Shown piece after piece: positions 1-10,739 of a DNA stretch of 64,000 nt. Both the position numbers and the translations under genes were made by a program. Source of the stretch: Leucobacter luti (GTDB lineage Bacteria > Actinomycetota > Actinomycetes > Actinomycetales > Microbacteriaceae). Within the stretch, counting starts at the first letter, position 1. Each line of letters starts with the position of its first letter. Below the pieces are notes generated by a model. It was not told the origin of the DNA. It saw only the letters and a program-made list of their open reading frames with translations, and made no database searches. Location of the stretch: contig NZ_SHKI01000007.1 of the NCBI RefSeq assembly GCF_004217175.1, positions 62,001 through 126,000 of the forward strand, given 5' to 3'.

Positions 1-1157
1 TGCGCTCCACCGAGAAGCAGGCCACCACGTGGGAAGAGCTTCCGGAGGAGATCAAGGAGACCTACGAGCGGCTCGGGATCCCCGAGGCCGAGCGTCAGCG
101 CCTCGTCGCGGGCGTCGCCGCTCAGTACGAGTCGGAGGTCGTCTACCACCAGATCCGCGAGGATCTGGAGGAGCAGGGCGTGCTCTTCCTCGACACCGAC
201 ACCGCACTGCGCGAGCACCCTGAGATCTTCCAGGAGTACTTCGGCACCGTGATCCCGTCCGGCGACAACAAGTTCGCCGCGCTGAACACGGCGGTGTGGT
301 CGGGCGGTTCGTTCGTCTACGTGCCGAAGGGCGTGCACGTCGAGATCCCGCTCCAGGCCTACTTCCGCATCAACACCGAGAACATGGGCCAGTTCGAGCG
401 CACGCTGATCATCGCCGATGAGGACAGCTACGTCCACTACATTGAGGGCTGCACCGCGCCGATCTACAAGTCCGACTCGCTGCACTCCGCGGTCGTCGAG
501 ATCATCGTGAAGAAGAACGCCCGCGTTCGCTACACGACGATCCAGAACTGGTCGAACAACGTCTACAACCTCGTCACGAAGCGCGCGATCGCTGAAGAGG
601 GCGCCACCATGGAGTGGGTCGATGGCAACATCGGCTCGAAGGTCACTATGAAGTACCCGTCGATCTACCTGACGGGCGAGCACGCAAAGGGCGAGACGCT
701 CTCCGTGGCGTTCGCTGGCCCCGGCCAGCACCAGGACACGGGTGCGAAGATGATCCACCTCGCGCCGCACACGAAGTCGTCGATCCTCGCGAAGTCAATC
801 GCCCGCGGCGGCGGCCGCAGCGGCTACCGCGGCGAGGTCCGCGTCGAGGCGAACGCGCACCACGCGGCAAACTCGGTGGTGTGCGACGCGCTGCTCGTCG
901 ACACGATCTCGCGCTCGGATACCTACCCGGCGATCGACATCCGCACGGACGATGCGACCCTCGCGCACGAGGCGACCGTAACCCGTGTGAGCGAAGAGCA
1001 GCTGTTTTACCTCATGAGCCGCGGCCTGTCGGAGGAGGAGTCGATGGCGATGATCGTTCGCGGCTTCATCGAGCCGATCGCCCGGGAACTCCCCATGGAG
1101 TACGCGCTCGAACTGAACAAGCTCATCGAAATGAGCATGGAAGGATCCGTCGGTTAA
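1..1157 (+). CDS. sufB: Fe-S cluster assembly scaffold protein SufB (5' truncated by window edge)
   Basis: SufB is the scaffold subunit of the cytosolic SufBCD complex on which Fe-S clusters are built. The frame is open from the first complete codon at position 3, so the true start lies upstream; SufB proteins are usually about 470 residues and about 384 are present here. Visible family features are the [10 protein letters not shown] and [12 protein letters not shown] stretches, the beta-helix core and the C-terminal [18 protein letters not shown] segment. The stop is 2 nt before sufD, so the genes form one operon with the Rieske gene and sufC. Identification is very secure; only the N-terminus is unknown. 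Confidence 0.97.
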   Translation, partial: RSTEKQATTWEELPEEIKETYERLGIPEAERQRLVAGVAAQYESEVVYHQIREDLEEQGVLFLDTDTALREHPEIFQEYFGTVIPSGDNKFAALNTAVWSGGSFVYVPKGVHVEIPLQAYFRINTENMGQFERTLIIADEDSYVHYIEGCTAPIYKSDSLHSAVVEIIVKKNARVRYTTIQNWSNNVYNLVTKRAIAEEGATMEWVDGNIGSKVTMKYPSIYLTGEHAKGETLSVAFAGPGQHQDTGAKMIHLAPHTKSSILAKSIARGGGRSGYRGEVRVEANAHHAANSVVCDALLVDTISRSDTYPAIDIRTDDATLAHEATVTRVSEEQLFYLMSRGLSEEESMAMIVRGFIEPIARELPMEYALELNKLIEMSMEGSVG

Positions 1158-1159
1158 CG

Positions 1160-2338
1160 ATGACAACGCTTCAGACTGAACAGCATGGCGCGAAGGCGCA
1201 CACCGACGGCGATTGGGCGAACCGGGCACCGGTGCAGACCCGCTCCGACCGGCTGAAGTCCGCCGAGATCGCAGATTTCCCCGCGGTCACCGGCCGCGAG
1301 GTGAACTGGAAGTACACCCCGGTCGCGGAGATCGCGTCGCTGATTGACGGCACGCTCGAGGCGGCAACCTCCGCGCTTGAGATCTCGGAGGCCGCTGGCG
1401 TCCAGGTCGACTCGGTGCAGATGGATTCCGAGCTCGTGGGCCGCGGCGGCCTGCCCGAGGACCGGGCAGCCGCCAACGCCTGGGGCCAGGTGGGCACCGC
1501 GCAGCGGATCACGCTCACGAGCGCCGAGCGCCAGACCGTGATCGTGAAGCGCAGCGCGCTCACCACGAACCCCACGGCGGCGCACACGATCATCGAGGCG
1601 GCACCGCAGTCGGACACCGTGGTGATCCTCGAGAACACGGGCACCGCGAACCTCACCGAGACGGTGGAGATCATCGTCGGCGAGGGCGCGAACCTCAAGG
1701 TCGTGTCGGTCCAGGAATGGAACGACGACGCGATCCACGTGGCGAGCCACAACGCGGTCGTCGCCCGCGACGGCAACCTGCAGCACATCGTTGTCTCGCT
1801 CGGCGGCAAGATCGTGCGCGTCAACCCGTCGATCCACCTCGATGGCCAGGGCGCCAACGGCGAGGCATACGGCGCGTACTTCGCAGACGCCGGCCAGCAC
1901 CTTGAGCACCAGGTCTACATCGACCACAACGCTCCCAACACTCGCAGCCGCGTCGCCTACAAGGGCGCACTGCAGGGCGAGGGCGCGCACGCGGTGTGGA
2001 TCGGCGACGTGCTGATCCGCCGCGTCGCCGCCGGCACGGACAGTTACGAGGAGAACCGCAACCTCACGCTCACCGAGGGCACGCGCGCCGACTCGATCCC
2101 CAACCTGGAGATCGAGACCGGCGACATCGCCGGCGCAGGGCACGCGTCCACGACCGGTCGCTTCGACGAAGAGCACATCTTCTACCTCCAGAGCCGCGGC
2201 ATCTCCGAGGACGAGGCCCGCAAGCTGGTGGTGCGCGGCTTCCTGTTCGACGTGATCCAGCGCATTGGCAACGAGCAGATCGAGGAGCGCCTCCAGGCCG
2301 CGATTGACGCCGAGCTGCAGCAGAGCGTGCTTGCATAA
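1160..2338 (+). CDS. sufD: Fe-S cluster assembly protein SufD
   Basis: SufD (392 aa) pairs with SufB in the SufBC2D scaffold and is needed for iron entry. The ATG at 1160 lies 2 nt after the sufB stop; the open frame extends further upstream but overlaps sufB and has no SufD-like sequence there. The C-terminal half carries the SufB/D beta-helix and the ending FYLQSRGISEDEARKLVVRGF, which parallels the SufB C-terminus. Its stop overlaps the next gene start as TAATG, indicating translational coupling. Confidence 0.96.
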   Translation: MTTLQTEQHGAKAHTDGDWANRAPVQTRSDRLKSAEIADFPAVTGREVNWKYTPVAEIASLIDGTLEAATSALEISEAAGVQVDSVQMDSELVGRGGLPEDRAAANAWGQVGTAQRITLTSAERQTVIVKRSALTTNPTAAHTIIEAAPQSDTVVILENTGTANLTETVEIIVGEGANLKVVSVQEWNDDAIHVASHNAVVARDGNLQHIVVSLGGKIVRVNPSIHLDGQGANGEAYGAYFADAGQHLEHQVYIDHNAPNTRSRVAYKGALQGEGAHAVWIGDVLIRRVAAGTDSYEENRNLTLTEGTRADSIPNLEIETGDIAGAGHASTTGRFDEEHIFYLQSRGISEDEARKLVVRGFLFDVIQRIGNEQIEERLQAAIDAELQQSVLA

Positions 2339-2666
2339 TGTCCCGAATGAAGGCGCTCGATTTGAGCGATCTGGTGCAGGATCAGGCAGTGCGCGTCGTC
2401 CTCGACGACGTCCCCATGGCCGTGGTGCTCGACAGCGAGGGCAAGGTCCACGCGATCGGCGACACCTGCACGCACGGTGAAATTAGCCTCTCCGAGGGCT
2501 TCGTCGAGGGCGACACGCTCGAGTGCTGGGCCCACGGCTCCGCGTTCTCGCTGTGCACCGGCAAGCCGCTCAACCTCCCGGCCTACGAGCCGGTACCCGT
2601 TTACGTCGTCGAAATTGAAGACGGCGTCGTATACATTGACCCCCACGTTACGAAAGAGATTGCCGT

Positions 2667-2670
<4 letters not shown>
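2338..2670 (+). CDS. Rieske [2Fe-2S] ferredoxin of the SUF operon
   Basis: A 110-residue stand-alone Rieske domain, the small type seen in actinobacterial suf operons and resembling ferredoxin components of ring-hydroxylating dioxygenases. The ligand pairs are visible: Cys44-x-His46 (CTHG) and Cys63-x2-His66 (CWAHG). There is no signal peptide or membrane segment, so it is cytosolic. It starts inside the sufD stop (TAATG) and ends inside the sufC start (ATGA), so its expression is tied to the SUF complex. A role as electron donor for cluster assembly is inferred from context, not shown. Confidence 0.9.
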
Positions 2671-3425
<755 letters not shown>

Positions 3426-3429
3426 GGCG

Positions 3430-3435
3430 TAGGCT
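3430..3435 (+). promoter_or_regulatory. Putative -10 element of a leaderless promoter for the DUF59 gene
   Basis: TAGGCT lies exactly 6 nt before the ATG at 3442, so transcription would begin at or next to the start codon. It sits just after the sufC stop, giving the DUF59 gene its own internal promoter within the suf operon. No convincing Shine-Dalgarno precedes the ATG. Confidence 0.5.
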
Positions 3436-3441
3436 GAGCAC

Positions 3442-3792
3442 ATGAGCGAGGAAACAGTCACTATTCCGCAGTCGATAGACCCGGAGTTTCGCGAGCAGGC
3501 CCTCGACGCACTCAAGAACGTCTCGGATCCTGAGCTGGGCGTCAACATTGTTGACCTCGGCCTGATCTACGATCTTGCGTTCGACGAGGAGCACGACGCG
3601 CTCGTGATCAGCATGACGCTCACCAGCGCCGGCTGCCCCCTCACCGACGTCATCGAGAACGACATCGCCGAGGCGCTCGACGGCCTCGTCACGGCCTTCC
3701 GCATCAACTGGGTGTGGATGCCGCCGTGGACGCCTGAGCGTATTACCGACGATGGTCGCGATATGATGAGGGCTTTGGGCTTTTCCATCTAG
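3442..3792 (+). CDS. DUF59 / MIP18-family metal-sulfur cluster assembly factor (SufT-like)
   Basis: This 116-residue protein has the DUF59 pattern: SDPELGVNIVDLGLIYDL near residues 28-45 and a conserved cysteine at residue 65 in TSAGCPLTD. The family includes SufT, PaaD and the eukaryotic Cia2/MIP18 proteins, which help mature or deliver Fe-S clusters. It lies 16 nt after sufC, and a TAGGCT-N6-ATG signal suggests it can also be made from a leaderless transcript. A role with the SUF system is well supported by family and place; the exact step is not known. Confidence 0.88.
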   Translation: MSEETVTIPQSIDPEFREQALDALKNVSDPELGVNIVDLGLIYDLAFDEEHDALVISMTLTSAGCPLTDVIENDIAEALDGLVTAFRINWVWMPPWTPERITDDGRDMMRALGFSI

Positions 3793-3809
3793 GAATCGCA
3801 ACAACGGAG

Positions 3810-3845
3810 TTCGGCCCGGGGCGGGGTTTCCTGTCCCGGGCCGAA
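3810..3845 (+). terminator. Hairpin terminator after the suf operon
   Basis: A perfect 11-bp stem (TTCGGCCCGGG and its complement) surrounds a 14-nt loop just after the DUF59 stop. There is no U-tract, as is common for terminators in high-GC actinobacteria. Confidence 0.7.
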
Positions 3846-3891
3846 CCGCGTGCGGGGCACCCGCACCAGCAGACACACAGAAGAAGGACCA

Positions 3892-5490
<1,599 letters not shown>

Positions 5491-5560
5491 CGGCCGCCAC
5501 GGCCGCCCCGGCCCCGGCCCCGGCCCCGGCCGCCGCGGCCGCCGCGGCCCGCGCGCAGCG
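5491..5560. repeat. GC-only low-complexity tract (CCCCGG / CCGCGG repeats)
   Basis: Directly after the ABC-F stop there are about 60 bases almost wholly of C and G, with repeated CCCCGG and GGCCGCC units. No gene is seen. It borders the CAGATCCGACCC repeat pair that follows. Confidence 0.7.
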
Positions 5561-5640
5561 CAGATCCGACCCTGAAGCCCGTTTCCGCCCCGTTGCGCGG
5601 CGGCGCTTCGGGTCGGATCTGCCGGATCGGGTCGGATCTG
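5561..5640. repeat. Inverted pair of the 19-bp-period CAGATCCGACCC repeat
   Basis: One forward core CAGATCCGACCC (5561-5572) faces two reverse cores GGGTCGGATCTG (5610-5621 and 5629-5640) that are exactly 19 bp apart. The forward core and the nearer reverse core can pair as a long hairpin, extended by TGAAGC/GCTTC. It lies between the convergent ABC-F and SURF1 genes, where it might end transcription from both sides. The same core and spacing recur near 52.9-53.4 kb. Confidence 0.75.
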
Positions 5641-5670
5641 TGCGGATACGCGACGCACCCGCGCGCAGCG

Positions 5671-6618
5671 CTACGCGTCGAGCAGTGCGTCTTCGACGTC
5701 GGCGTCCGTGGGGCCGCGCTTCGTGCGACGTTCGGCCGCCCGGCGATCCTGATCCTGCACGATCTGGCTGCCGGCGTTCAGGCTGCGATACTCCCGGCGC
5801 GCGGCAATGGCGACGCCGATCGCCGCGATGATGATGAACACGTACCACTGCAGCGCGTACGAGAGGTGCGGCCCCTCGTCCCGCTCGGGCTCGGCCGGCA
5901 GCACGCCGTGCTCCGCGCTCGGCGACTCAGAGACGAGCATCCCGTACGCCCCCGTGTAGACCTCGCCGGTGGTTCCAGTGAGCTCCGCGAGCTCGGGGAC
6001 CTCGATACTCGGGACGGTGATGCCGGAGCTGGTGCGGCCGGCGATCTCGGGTTCGGACGCGCGCAGGCGCGCCTCGACGCGAACGGTGCCCGTGGGCGAC
6101 TGCGGAAGATCCGCGATCCCCACCTCGCCGCTGTCGGCAGAGCCGCCGTCGACGGGCACCCAGCCGCGGTCGATGAAGAACACGTTGCCGTCCTCGGTGC
6201 GCAGCGCCTGGATCAGGTCTGAGCCGACGCCGTCGGGCCCTGGCCGGTTGCGCGCGAGGACCGGATCGCCGATGTACTCGCCGCTCACCCAGACCGTGCG
6301 CCACTTCTGGTCGTCCTCGCTGAACGAGTCGAGCGTGGGCAGCTCCTCCGCGAGCGGCGCGGCCTCGGAGCCGTAGTTCGCGTCGAGCCGGTCGATCTCG
6401 GCCCGCGCTTCGGCGCGCCGATCGAACTGCCAGTTTCCGAGGAAGACGCAGGCGATCGAAAAAATGAGCAGCATCACGAAGTAGCCGAACCAGCGGCTTG
6501 AGCGCAGGAAGCTCCAGCCCGGTTGGGGCACGGGCGCGCTCTGCGGCTCAGATCGCTGCGCCTCGGATCGCTGCGCCTGGGTGGGGTCCTGCGTGTTCTG
6601 CATTCGTCTCTCACTCAT
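5671..6618 (-). CDS. SURF1-family cytochrome c oxidase biogenesis protein
   Basis: A 315-residue SURF1-type protein, a membrane factor for haem-copper oxidase assembly. It has the usual build: an N-terminal membrane helix at about 43-61 followed by GNWQFDRR, a large extracytoplasmic domain with the DRGWVP motif, and a second helix near the C-terminus (about 258-277) in an LQWYVF context. The ATG at 6618 overlaps the stop of the upstream small gene by 8 nt; a second ATG at 6601-6603 is possible. The oxidase genes it would serve are at 27-38 kb in this window. Confidence 0.9.
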   Translation of the reverse strand: MSERRMQNTQDPTQAQRSEAQRSEPQSAPVPQPGWSFLRSSRWFGYFVMLLIFSIACVFLGNWQFDRRAEARAEIDRLDANYGSEAAPLAEELPTLDSFSEDDQKWRTVWVSGEYIGDPVLARNRPGPDGVGSDLIQALRTEDGNVFFIDRGWVPVDGGSADSGEVGIADLPQSPTGTVRVEARLRASEPEIAGRTSSGITVPSIEVPELAELTGTTGEVYTGAYGMLVSESPSAEHGVLPAEPERDEGPHLSYALQWYVFIIIAAIGVAIAARREYRSLNAGSQIVQDQDRRAAERRTKRGPTDADVEDALLDA

Positions 6619-6856
6619 CGAGGTCGCTGACGGGCCGCACCTCGAGCGGGAAGTCGCGTGCCGCGAGGAACTCGCGGAGCGTCTCGAGGTGGGGCTCGCA
6701 CGCCAGCCAGGTTTTGCGTCGGTCTGCGGTGTGGATCTTCGGGTTGCGCCAGAGGATCGCCCAGTCGGCTGCGTCACGGCAGCCGGCGCGGGAGCACGAG
6801 AATCGGTGCTGGGGTGCCTGCCCGAGGGTGATGCTCGGGATCCCGATCTCGGTCAC
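6611..6856 (-). CDS. Small conserved actinobacterial protein, possible zinc-binding
   Basis: An 81-residue soluble protein of unknown function. It contains CSRAGC and later ACEPH, a Cys/Cys...Cys/His layout that could hold a zinc ion, and several conserved-looking tryptophans. The GTG start overlaps the stop of the DUF3099 gene as GTGA, and its own stop overlaps the SURF1 start, so the three genes are translated as a unit. Homologues near SURF1 genes sometimes carry an acetone carboxylase label in databases; nothing in the sequence supports that activity. Confidence 0.75.
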   Translation of the reverse strand: MTEIGIPSITLGQAPQHRFSCSRAGCRDAADWAILWRNPKIHTADRRKTWLACEPHLETLREFLAARDFPLEVRPVSDLDE

Positions 6857-7335
6857 GCCTCACGCTCCTCTGGTGCGGTGTGGCTCGCGGAGTTGGTCGC
6901 GGGGGAGTGCGGCTCGGGGGCACGCGCGGCCTCGGCGCCGGAGTGCGCGTCGTCCGCGCCGCCCGCGCCGCCCGCCGCTGCAGAGGACCCAGTGGCCCCC
7001 GCGGAACGGCGTGCCGGCTCAACGTCCACCACGATCAGCTCGGACGCGGGATCTTGCGCCTCGGGGGCCGTCTCCGGCGCCGTGAGCTGCTGCGGCTCGG
7101 GCGCGTCAGGCGCCTCGCCCGGGTTGTGGGCCACGGCGTTGCCGACCATGACCGCGAACCAGGGCAGGATCACGGCGCCCGCGGCGACGAGCAGGATCCA
7201 CCAGCCACGCACCCAGAACAGCGAGACAACGCACAGCACACGCAGGATCATCGCAATGAAATACATGCGCATGCGGTGCGCTCGATCCTCGGCGGGGCTC
7301 ACCCCCGCCGACGTCACACTGTAGCTCTTGGCCAT
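6853..7335 (-). CDS. DUF3099 membrane protein
   Basis: A 160-residue protein beginning with the DUF3099 pattern SVTSAGVSPAEDRAHRM, then two membrane helices at about 27-43 and 47-66. The C-terminal half is a long Ala/Pro/Glu-rich tail without recognisable structure. The ATG at 7335 has AAGGAG 5 nt upstream. It is first in a three-gene minus-strand operon with the small Cys protein and SURF1. The function of DUF3099 is unknown. Confidence 0.82.
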   Translation of the reverse strand: MAKSYSVTSAGVSPAEDRAHRMRMYFIAMILRVLCVVSLFWVRGWWILLVAAGAVILPWFAVMVGNAVAHNPGEAPDAPEPQQLTAPETAPEAQDPASELIVVDVEPARRSAGATGSSAAAGGAGGADDAHSGAEAARAPEPHSPATNSASHTAPEEREA

Positions 7336-7472
7336 GCGCTCCTTCTCAGTACGGTGTAAGCCTACTTCGTCTGCCTGGGGCGCGGCTCATTTCGGCCGAG
7401 CCGCGAGCCATTCCCGAGGCTGCGGGCCTCTCCCGTAGGGTGGGACGCACTGTCAATTTTGGAAGGACCACC

Positions 7473-8183
7473 ATGAGCACCTCGCGCACCGTACTCGTCA
7501 CCGGCGGCAACCGCGGCATCGGCTACGCCATCGCCGAGCGGATGATTGCCGACGGCCACCGCGTCGCCGTGACCTCCCGCTCGGGCGAGGGCCCCGCCGG
7601 CTCGCTGACCGTGCGCGCCGAGATGACCGACTCCGCGTCGATCGACGCGGCGTTCACCGAGGTGGAAGCACAGCTCGGCCCGGTCGAGGTCGTTGTGGCA
7701 AACGCCGGCATCACCAAGGACACGCTGCTGCTGCGGATGACCGAGGAGGAGTTCACGAGCGTCATCGACACGAACCTCACCGGCACCTTCCGTGTGGTGA
7801 AGCGCGCGGCGAAGGGGCTCCTCAAGGGGCGCTTCGGTCGCGTGATCCTGATCTCGAGCGTTGTAGGACTGTACGGCTCACCGGGCCAGATCAACTACTC
7901 GTCCTCGAAGGCGGCGCTCGTCGGCTTCGCGCGCTCCCTCACACGTGAGCTCGGCTCCCGCGGGATTACCGCGAACGTGATCGCCCCGGGCTTCATCGAG
8001 ACCGATATGACCGCTGAGCTGCCCGAGGCGCAGCAGCAGCAGTATCTCTCGACGATCCCGGCGTCGCGTTTCGGCCAGGTTGCCGAGATCGCCGGCGCGG
8101 CCTCGTTCCTCGCCGGAGACGACGCCGCCTACATCTCGGGCGCGGTCATTCCCGTCGACGGCGGCCTGGGTATGGGCCACTAA
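7473..8183 (+). CDS. fabG: 3-oxoacyl-ACP reductase-like SDR (FabG type)
   Basis: A 236-residue short-chain dehydrogenase with TGGNRGIG at residues 10-17 (NADP-binding), NAG at 77-79, Ser129 and the catalytic Tyr142-x3-Lys146 in NYSSSK. The C-terminal PVDGGLGMGH ending is typical of FabG proteins that reduce beta-ketoacyl-ACP in fatty acid synthesis. The ATG at 7473 follows GGAAGGACC; an upstream in-frame start at 7440 has no ribosome site. It stands alone, so a mycolic/FAS role versus another ketoacyl substrate cannot be settled. Confidence 0.9.
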   Translation: MSTSRTVLVTGGNRGIGYAIAERMIADGHRVAVTSRSGEGPAGSLTVRAEMTDSASIDAAFTEVEAQLGPVEVVVANAGITKDTLLLRMTEEEFTSVIDTNLTGTFRVVKRAAKGLLKGRFGRVILISSVVGLYGSPGQINYSSSKAALVGFARSLTRELGSRGITANVIAPGFIETDMTAELPEAQQQQYLSTIPASRFGQVAEIAGAASFLAGDDAAYISGAVIPVDGGLGMGH

Positions 8184-8221
8184 TTCAGCATTTACCCCTG
8201 TGACACCGCCGCGGGCGGGCG

Positions 8222-8227
8222 TAGCCT
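8222..8227 (+). promoter_or_regulatory. Putative -10 element, leaderless promoter of the PEP mutase-type gene
   Basis: TAGCCT, then 6 nt, then the ATG at 8234. No Shine-Dalgarno is present between the two. Confidence 0.5.
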
Positions 8228-8233
8228 GGGCCT

Positions 8234-9046
8234 ATGAGCACTCACGAGCGCCCCAGGACCCCCACCCGCGTCGCCGTTGATGCGCAGGCGCTGGGTGATT
8301 TGTACTCAGCGCCTGCAATTCTGCGCGTGGTCAACGTGTGGGACGCCGCGAGCGCCCGCGTCGTGGCCGAGCTGCCGGGCACCACCGCGATCGCAACCGC
8401 CGGTCACGGCATTGCGGCGAGCCACGGGTACCCCGACGGCGAGCAGATCCCGCTCGCCCTCATGCTCGACTCAATCGATCGGATTTCGCGCGCGGCGGAG
8501 CACCTGCCCATCACCGCCGATCTCGACGGCGGCTACGGCGACGTGGGCGAGACCGTGCGGCGGGCGATCGGCGTGGGCGCGTCCGGCGCCAACATCGAGG
8601 ATCGCATGCGTCCGTTCGCAGAGTCGGTGACGCTGATGCACCACGCGGTCGCCGCCGGGGCGGATGAGGGCGTCGCGTTCGCGCTCAATGCGCGCACCGA
8701 CGCCCTCATCGCCGATTCATCGGTGCCCCGCGCCGATGCGCTCTCCGAGGCCGTGCGCCGCGGTCGGGCGTACATCGAGGCGGGCGCGACGTGCGTGTTC
8801 GTGCCGGGGGTACTCACCGCCGATGAGACCCGCACGCTCGTCTCCGGAATCGGCGACCGCCTGGTGAGCGTGATCGGCCTGCCGGGAGCGCTGACTGCCG
8901 CCGAGTACGAGGCGCTCGGCGTCGCCCGCATCTCGTACGGCCCGATGCCGCAAAACGTTGCTCTCACCGCGCTGAAGCGCCTGGGGGCGTCCCTCTACGG
9001 CGACGGCGTGATCCCGGGCGACACCGAGCAGCTCAACAACTTCTAG
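8234..9046 (+). CDS. Isocitrate lyase / PEP mutase family enzyme
   Basis: A 270-residue (beta/alpha)8 enzyme of the PEP mutase/isocitrate lyase superfamily, which makes or breaks C-C or P-C bonds in small 2-oxo acids with Mg2+. Visible family motifs are VVNVWDAASARVV at the N-terminus, TADLDGGYGD and GANIEDRM for metal and substrate binding, then NARTDAL. It lacks the KKCGH-type catalytic cysteine loop of true isocitrate lyase, so it is probably a carboxyvinyl-phosphonate or oxaloacetate-lyase-type member; the substrate is unknown. It is monocistronic with an apparently leaderless start. Confidence 0.85.
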   Translation: MSTHERPRTPTRVAVDAQALGDLYSAPAILRVVNVWDAASARVVAELPGTTAIATAGHGIAASHGYPDGEQIPLALMLDSIDRISRAAEHLPITADLDGGYGDVGETVRRAIGVGASGANIEDRMRPFAESVTLMHHAVAAGADEGVAFALNARTDALIADSSVPRADALSEAVRRGRAYIEAGATCVFVPGVLTADETRTLVSGIGDRLVSVIGLPGALTAAEYEALGVARISYGPMPQNVALTALKRLGASLYGDGVIPGDTEQLNNF

Positions 9047-9105
9047 CTGCGCGCCCCGCACCGTCCGGGAGTGCCGCCCGCCGCGCGCGCGGTTGAAAGC
9101 CCCGC

Positions 9106-9747
9106 CTACGCCGTGAGGCGGTCGAGCAGCGGGATCGCCGCGGCGAGGTCGTCTTCGATGGACACGTCGGCCCGCTCGCGCACCACGGGCTTGCCGTTGA
9201 ACGAGACGCCGATCGCGGCGACCGCCATCATCTCGAGATCGTTTGCACCGTCACCGATCGCGATCGTGGCGCTGAGGGGGATTCCCTCCTGCGCGGCCCA
9301 CTCGCGCAGCGCGTCGGCCTTCGCCGCGGCGTCCACCACGGGGCCGATCGTGCGGCCGGTGAGCTCTCCGTCAGCGAGTTCGAGACGGTTTGCGCGCCAG
9401 AAGTCGAGGCCGAGGTCGGCCGCGATCGGATCGAGCACCTCGTGGAACCCACCAGAAACAACGCCGACCTTGCCACCGCGCGCGTGCACGGCCGCAATGA
9501 GCTCGCGGATACCGGGGGTCAGGCGCACGCGCTCGTACGCGGTCGCGAACGCAGACTCCGGGGTGCCGGCGAGGGTTGCTACGCGCGCCCCCAAACTCTC
9601 GGAGAAGTCCAGGTCACCGCGCATCGCGCGCTCGGTCACGGCGGCGACCTCGGCGCGGGTGCCGGCGACATCGGCGAGGAGTTCGATCACCTCGTCCTGA
9701 ATGGTCGTGGAATCACAATCGAGCACAACGAGGGGCGTGACGGTCAT
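9106..9747 (-). CDS. serB: Phosphoserine phosphatase SerB
   Basis: A 213-residue HAD phosphatase that removes phosphate from phosphoserine in the last step of serine synthesis. Motif I is DCDST with nucleophile Asp10 and general acid Asp12; motif III/IV is GDGANDLEMM. It lacks the N-terminal ACT domains of the long mycobacterial SerB2. The ATG at 9747 is preceded at 7 nt by TAGACT on the minus strand, a leaderless layout; the frame is open further upstream but without homology. It diverges from the ABC ATPase gene at 9841, with both promoters in a 93-nt gap. Confidence 0.92.
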   Translation of the reverse strand: MTVTPLVVLDCDSTTIQDEVIELLADVAGTRAEVAAVTERAMRGDLDFSESLGARVATLAGTPESAFATAYERVRLTPGIRELIAAVHARGGKVGVVSGGFHEVLDPIAADLGLDFWRANRLELADGELTGRTIGPVVDAAAKADALREWAAQEGIPLSATIAIGDGANDLEMMAVAAIGVSFNGKPVVRERADVSIEDDLAAAIPLLDRLTA

Positions 9748-9754
9748 GCGCACC

Positions 9755-9760
9755 AGTCTA
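9755..9760 (-). promoter_or_regulatory. Putative -10 element of serB (leaderless)
   Basis: Read on the minus strand the hexamer is TAGACT, 7 nt before the serB ATG. Confidence 0.4.
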
Positions 9761-9828
9761 GGCACTCGCTCGACCGCAGTCGCGCGGCCGCGTGGCGCGC
9801 CGCGGTCACCCGAGACGCGGGCAGTCGT

Positions 9829-9834
9829 TAGGCT
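9829..9834 (+). promoter_or_regulatory. Putative -10 element, leaderless promoter of the ABC ATPase gene
   Basis: TAGGCT followed by GGACGC and then the ATG at 9841, the same hexamer and spacing as at 3430. Confidence 0.5.
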
Positions 9835-9840
9835 GGACGC

Positions 9841-10626
9841 ATGGTCAATGTGCTGCGCCTCAACGATGTGTCCTACGTGCGCGACCGCCGTCCGATCCTT
9901 GACGGGATCACCTGGTCGGTCGACGACTCCGAACGGTGGGTGATCCTCGGGCCAAACGGCGCTGGCAAGTCGACGCTGCTGAAGCTCGCAACCTCCGCCG
10001 ACCACCCCACGAGCGGCACCGTCGAGGTGCTGGGGGAGCGGCTCGGCAAGATCGACGTCTTCGAGCTGCGGAACCGGATCGGCTTCGTGTCATCGGCCAC
10101 CGGTCGCCGCATTCCGCCGACGGAGCCGGTGCGCGACATCGTGCTCACCGCCGCGTACTCGGTTGAGGGCCGCTGGAACGAGGAATACGAGGACATCGAT
10201 GTGCGCCAGGCCGAGCGCATCCTGGAGGAGTGGGATCTTGGCGGCTACGCCGACCGCACCTTTGGCACGCTCAGCGACGGCGAACGCAAGCGCGCCCTGA
10301 TCGCCCGCGCGGTGATGACCGACCCCGAAATGCTGTTGCTCGACGAGCCGAGCGCGAGCCTCGACCTGGGTGCCCGCGAGCGGCTGCTCCAGATGCTCTC
10401 CGGCTTCGCCGCATCGCCCGCCTCACCGGCGATGGTGATGGTGACCCACCACGTCGAGGAGGTGCCGCCCGGGTTCACGCACGTGCTCATGATCCGCGAC
10501 GGCGCAATTCAGGCGGCCGGCCCCATCCGCGACACGCTGACCGCCGCAAACCTCGAAGCAACGTTCGGCATGCCGTTCGAGCTGACGGAGACCGGCGGTC
10601 GATACGCCGCCGTGGCGCGCCCCTAA
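9841..10626 (+). CDS. ABC transporter-type ATPase without a visible permease partner
   Basis: A 261-residue single ABC domain: Walker A GPNGAGKST at residues 37-45, an LSDGERKRALIARA signature, LLLDEPSASLD Walker B and a switch histidine in VTHHVEE. The signature has Asp in place of the usual second Gly (LSDGE). The protein most resembles ATPases of metal-chelate or molybdate uptake (ModF-like), but no permease or binding protein adjoins it, so it may be soluble or pair with a distant membrane subunit. It starts from a leaderless-type signal. Confidence 0.82.
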   Translation: MVNVLRLNDVSYVRDRRPILDGITWSVDDSERWVILGPNGAGKSTLLKLATSADHPTSGTVEVLGERLGKIDVFELRNRIGFVSSATGRRIPPTEPVRDIVLTAAYSVEGRWNEEYEDIDVRQAERILEEWDLGGYADRTFGTLSDGERKRALIARAVMTDPEMLLLDEPSASLDLGARERLLQMLSGFAASPASPAMVMVTHHVEEVPPGFTHVLMIRDGAIQAAGPIRDTLTAANLEATFGMPFELTETGGRYAAVARP

Positions 10627-10696
10627 CGTTCAATCAGCGGATCTCCGCCCTCGTCTGCTAAAGTAGACCCTTGGCGCGGTAGTTCCGCAAGGCTTC

Positions 10697-10713
10697 GATG
10701 CGCTTGACGCATC
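10697..10713 (+). promoter_or_regulatory. Small hairpin in the rpmE2 5' leader
   Basis: GATGCG-CTTGA-CGCATC forms a perfect 6-bp stem in the stretch between the likely promoter (TAAAGT near 10660) and the rpmE2 start. Leader hairpins often mediate feedback on ribosomal protein genes, but this role is only a guess here. Confidence 0.35.
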
Positions 10714-10739
10714 ATCATCACGCGAAAATAAGGACACTC

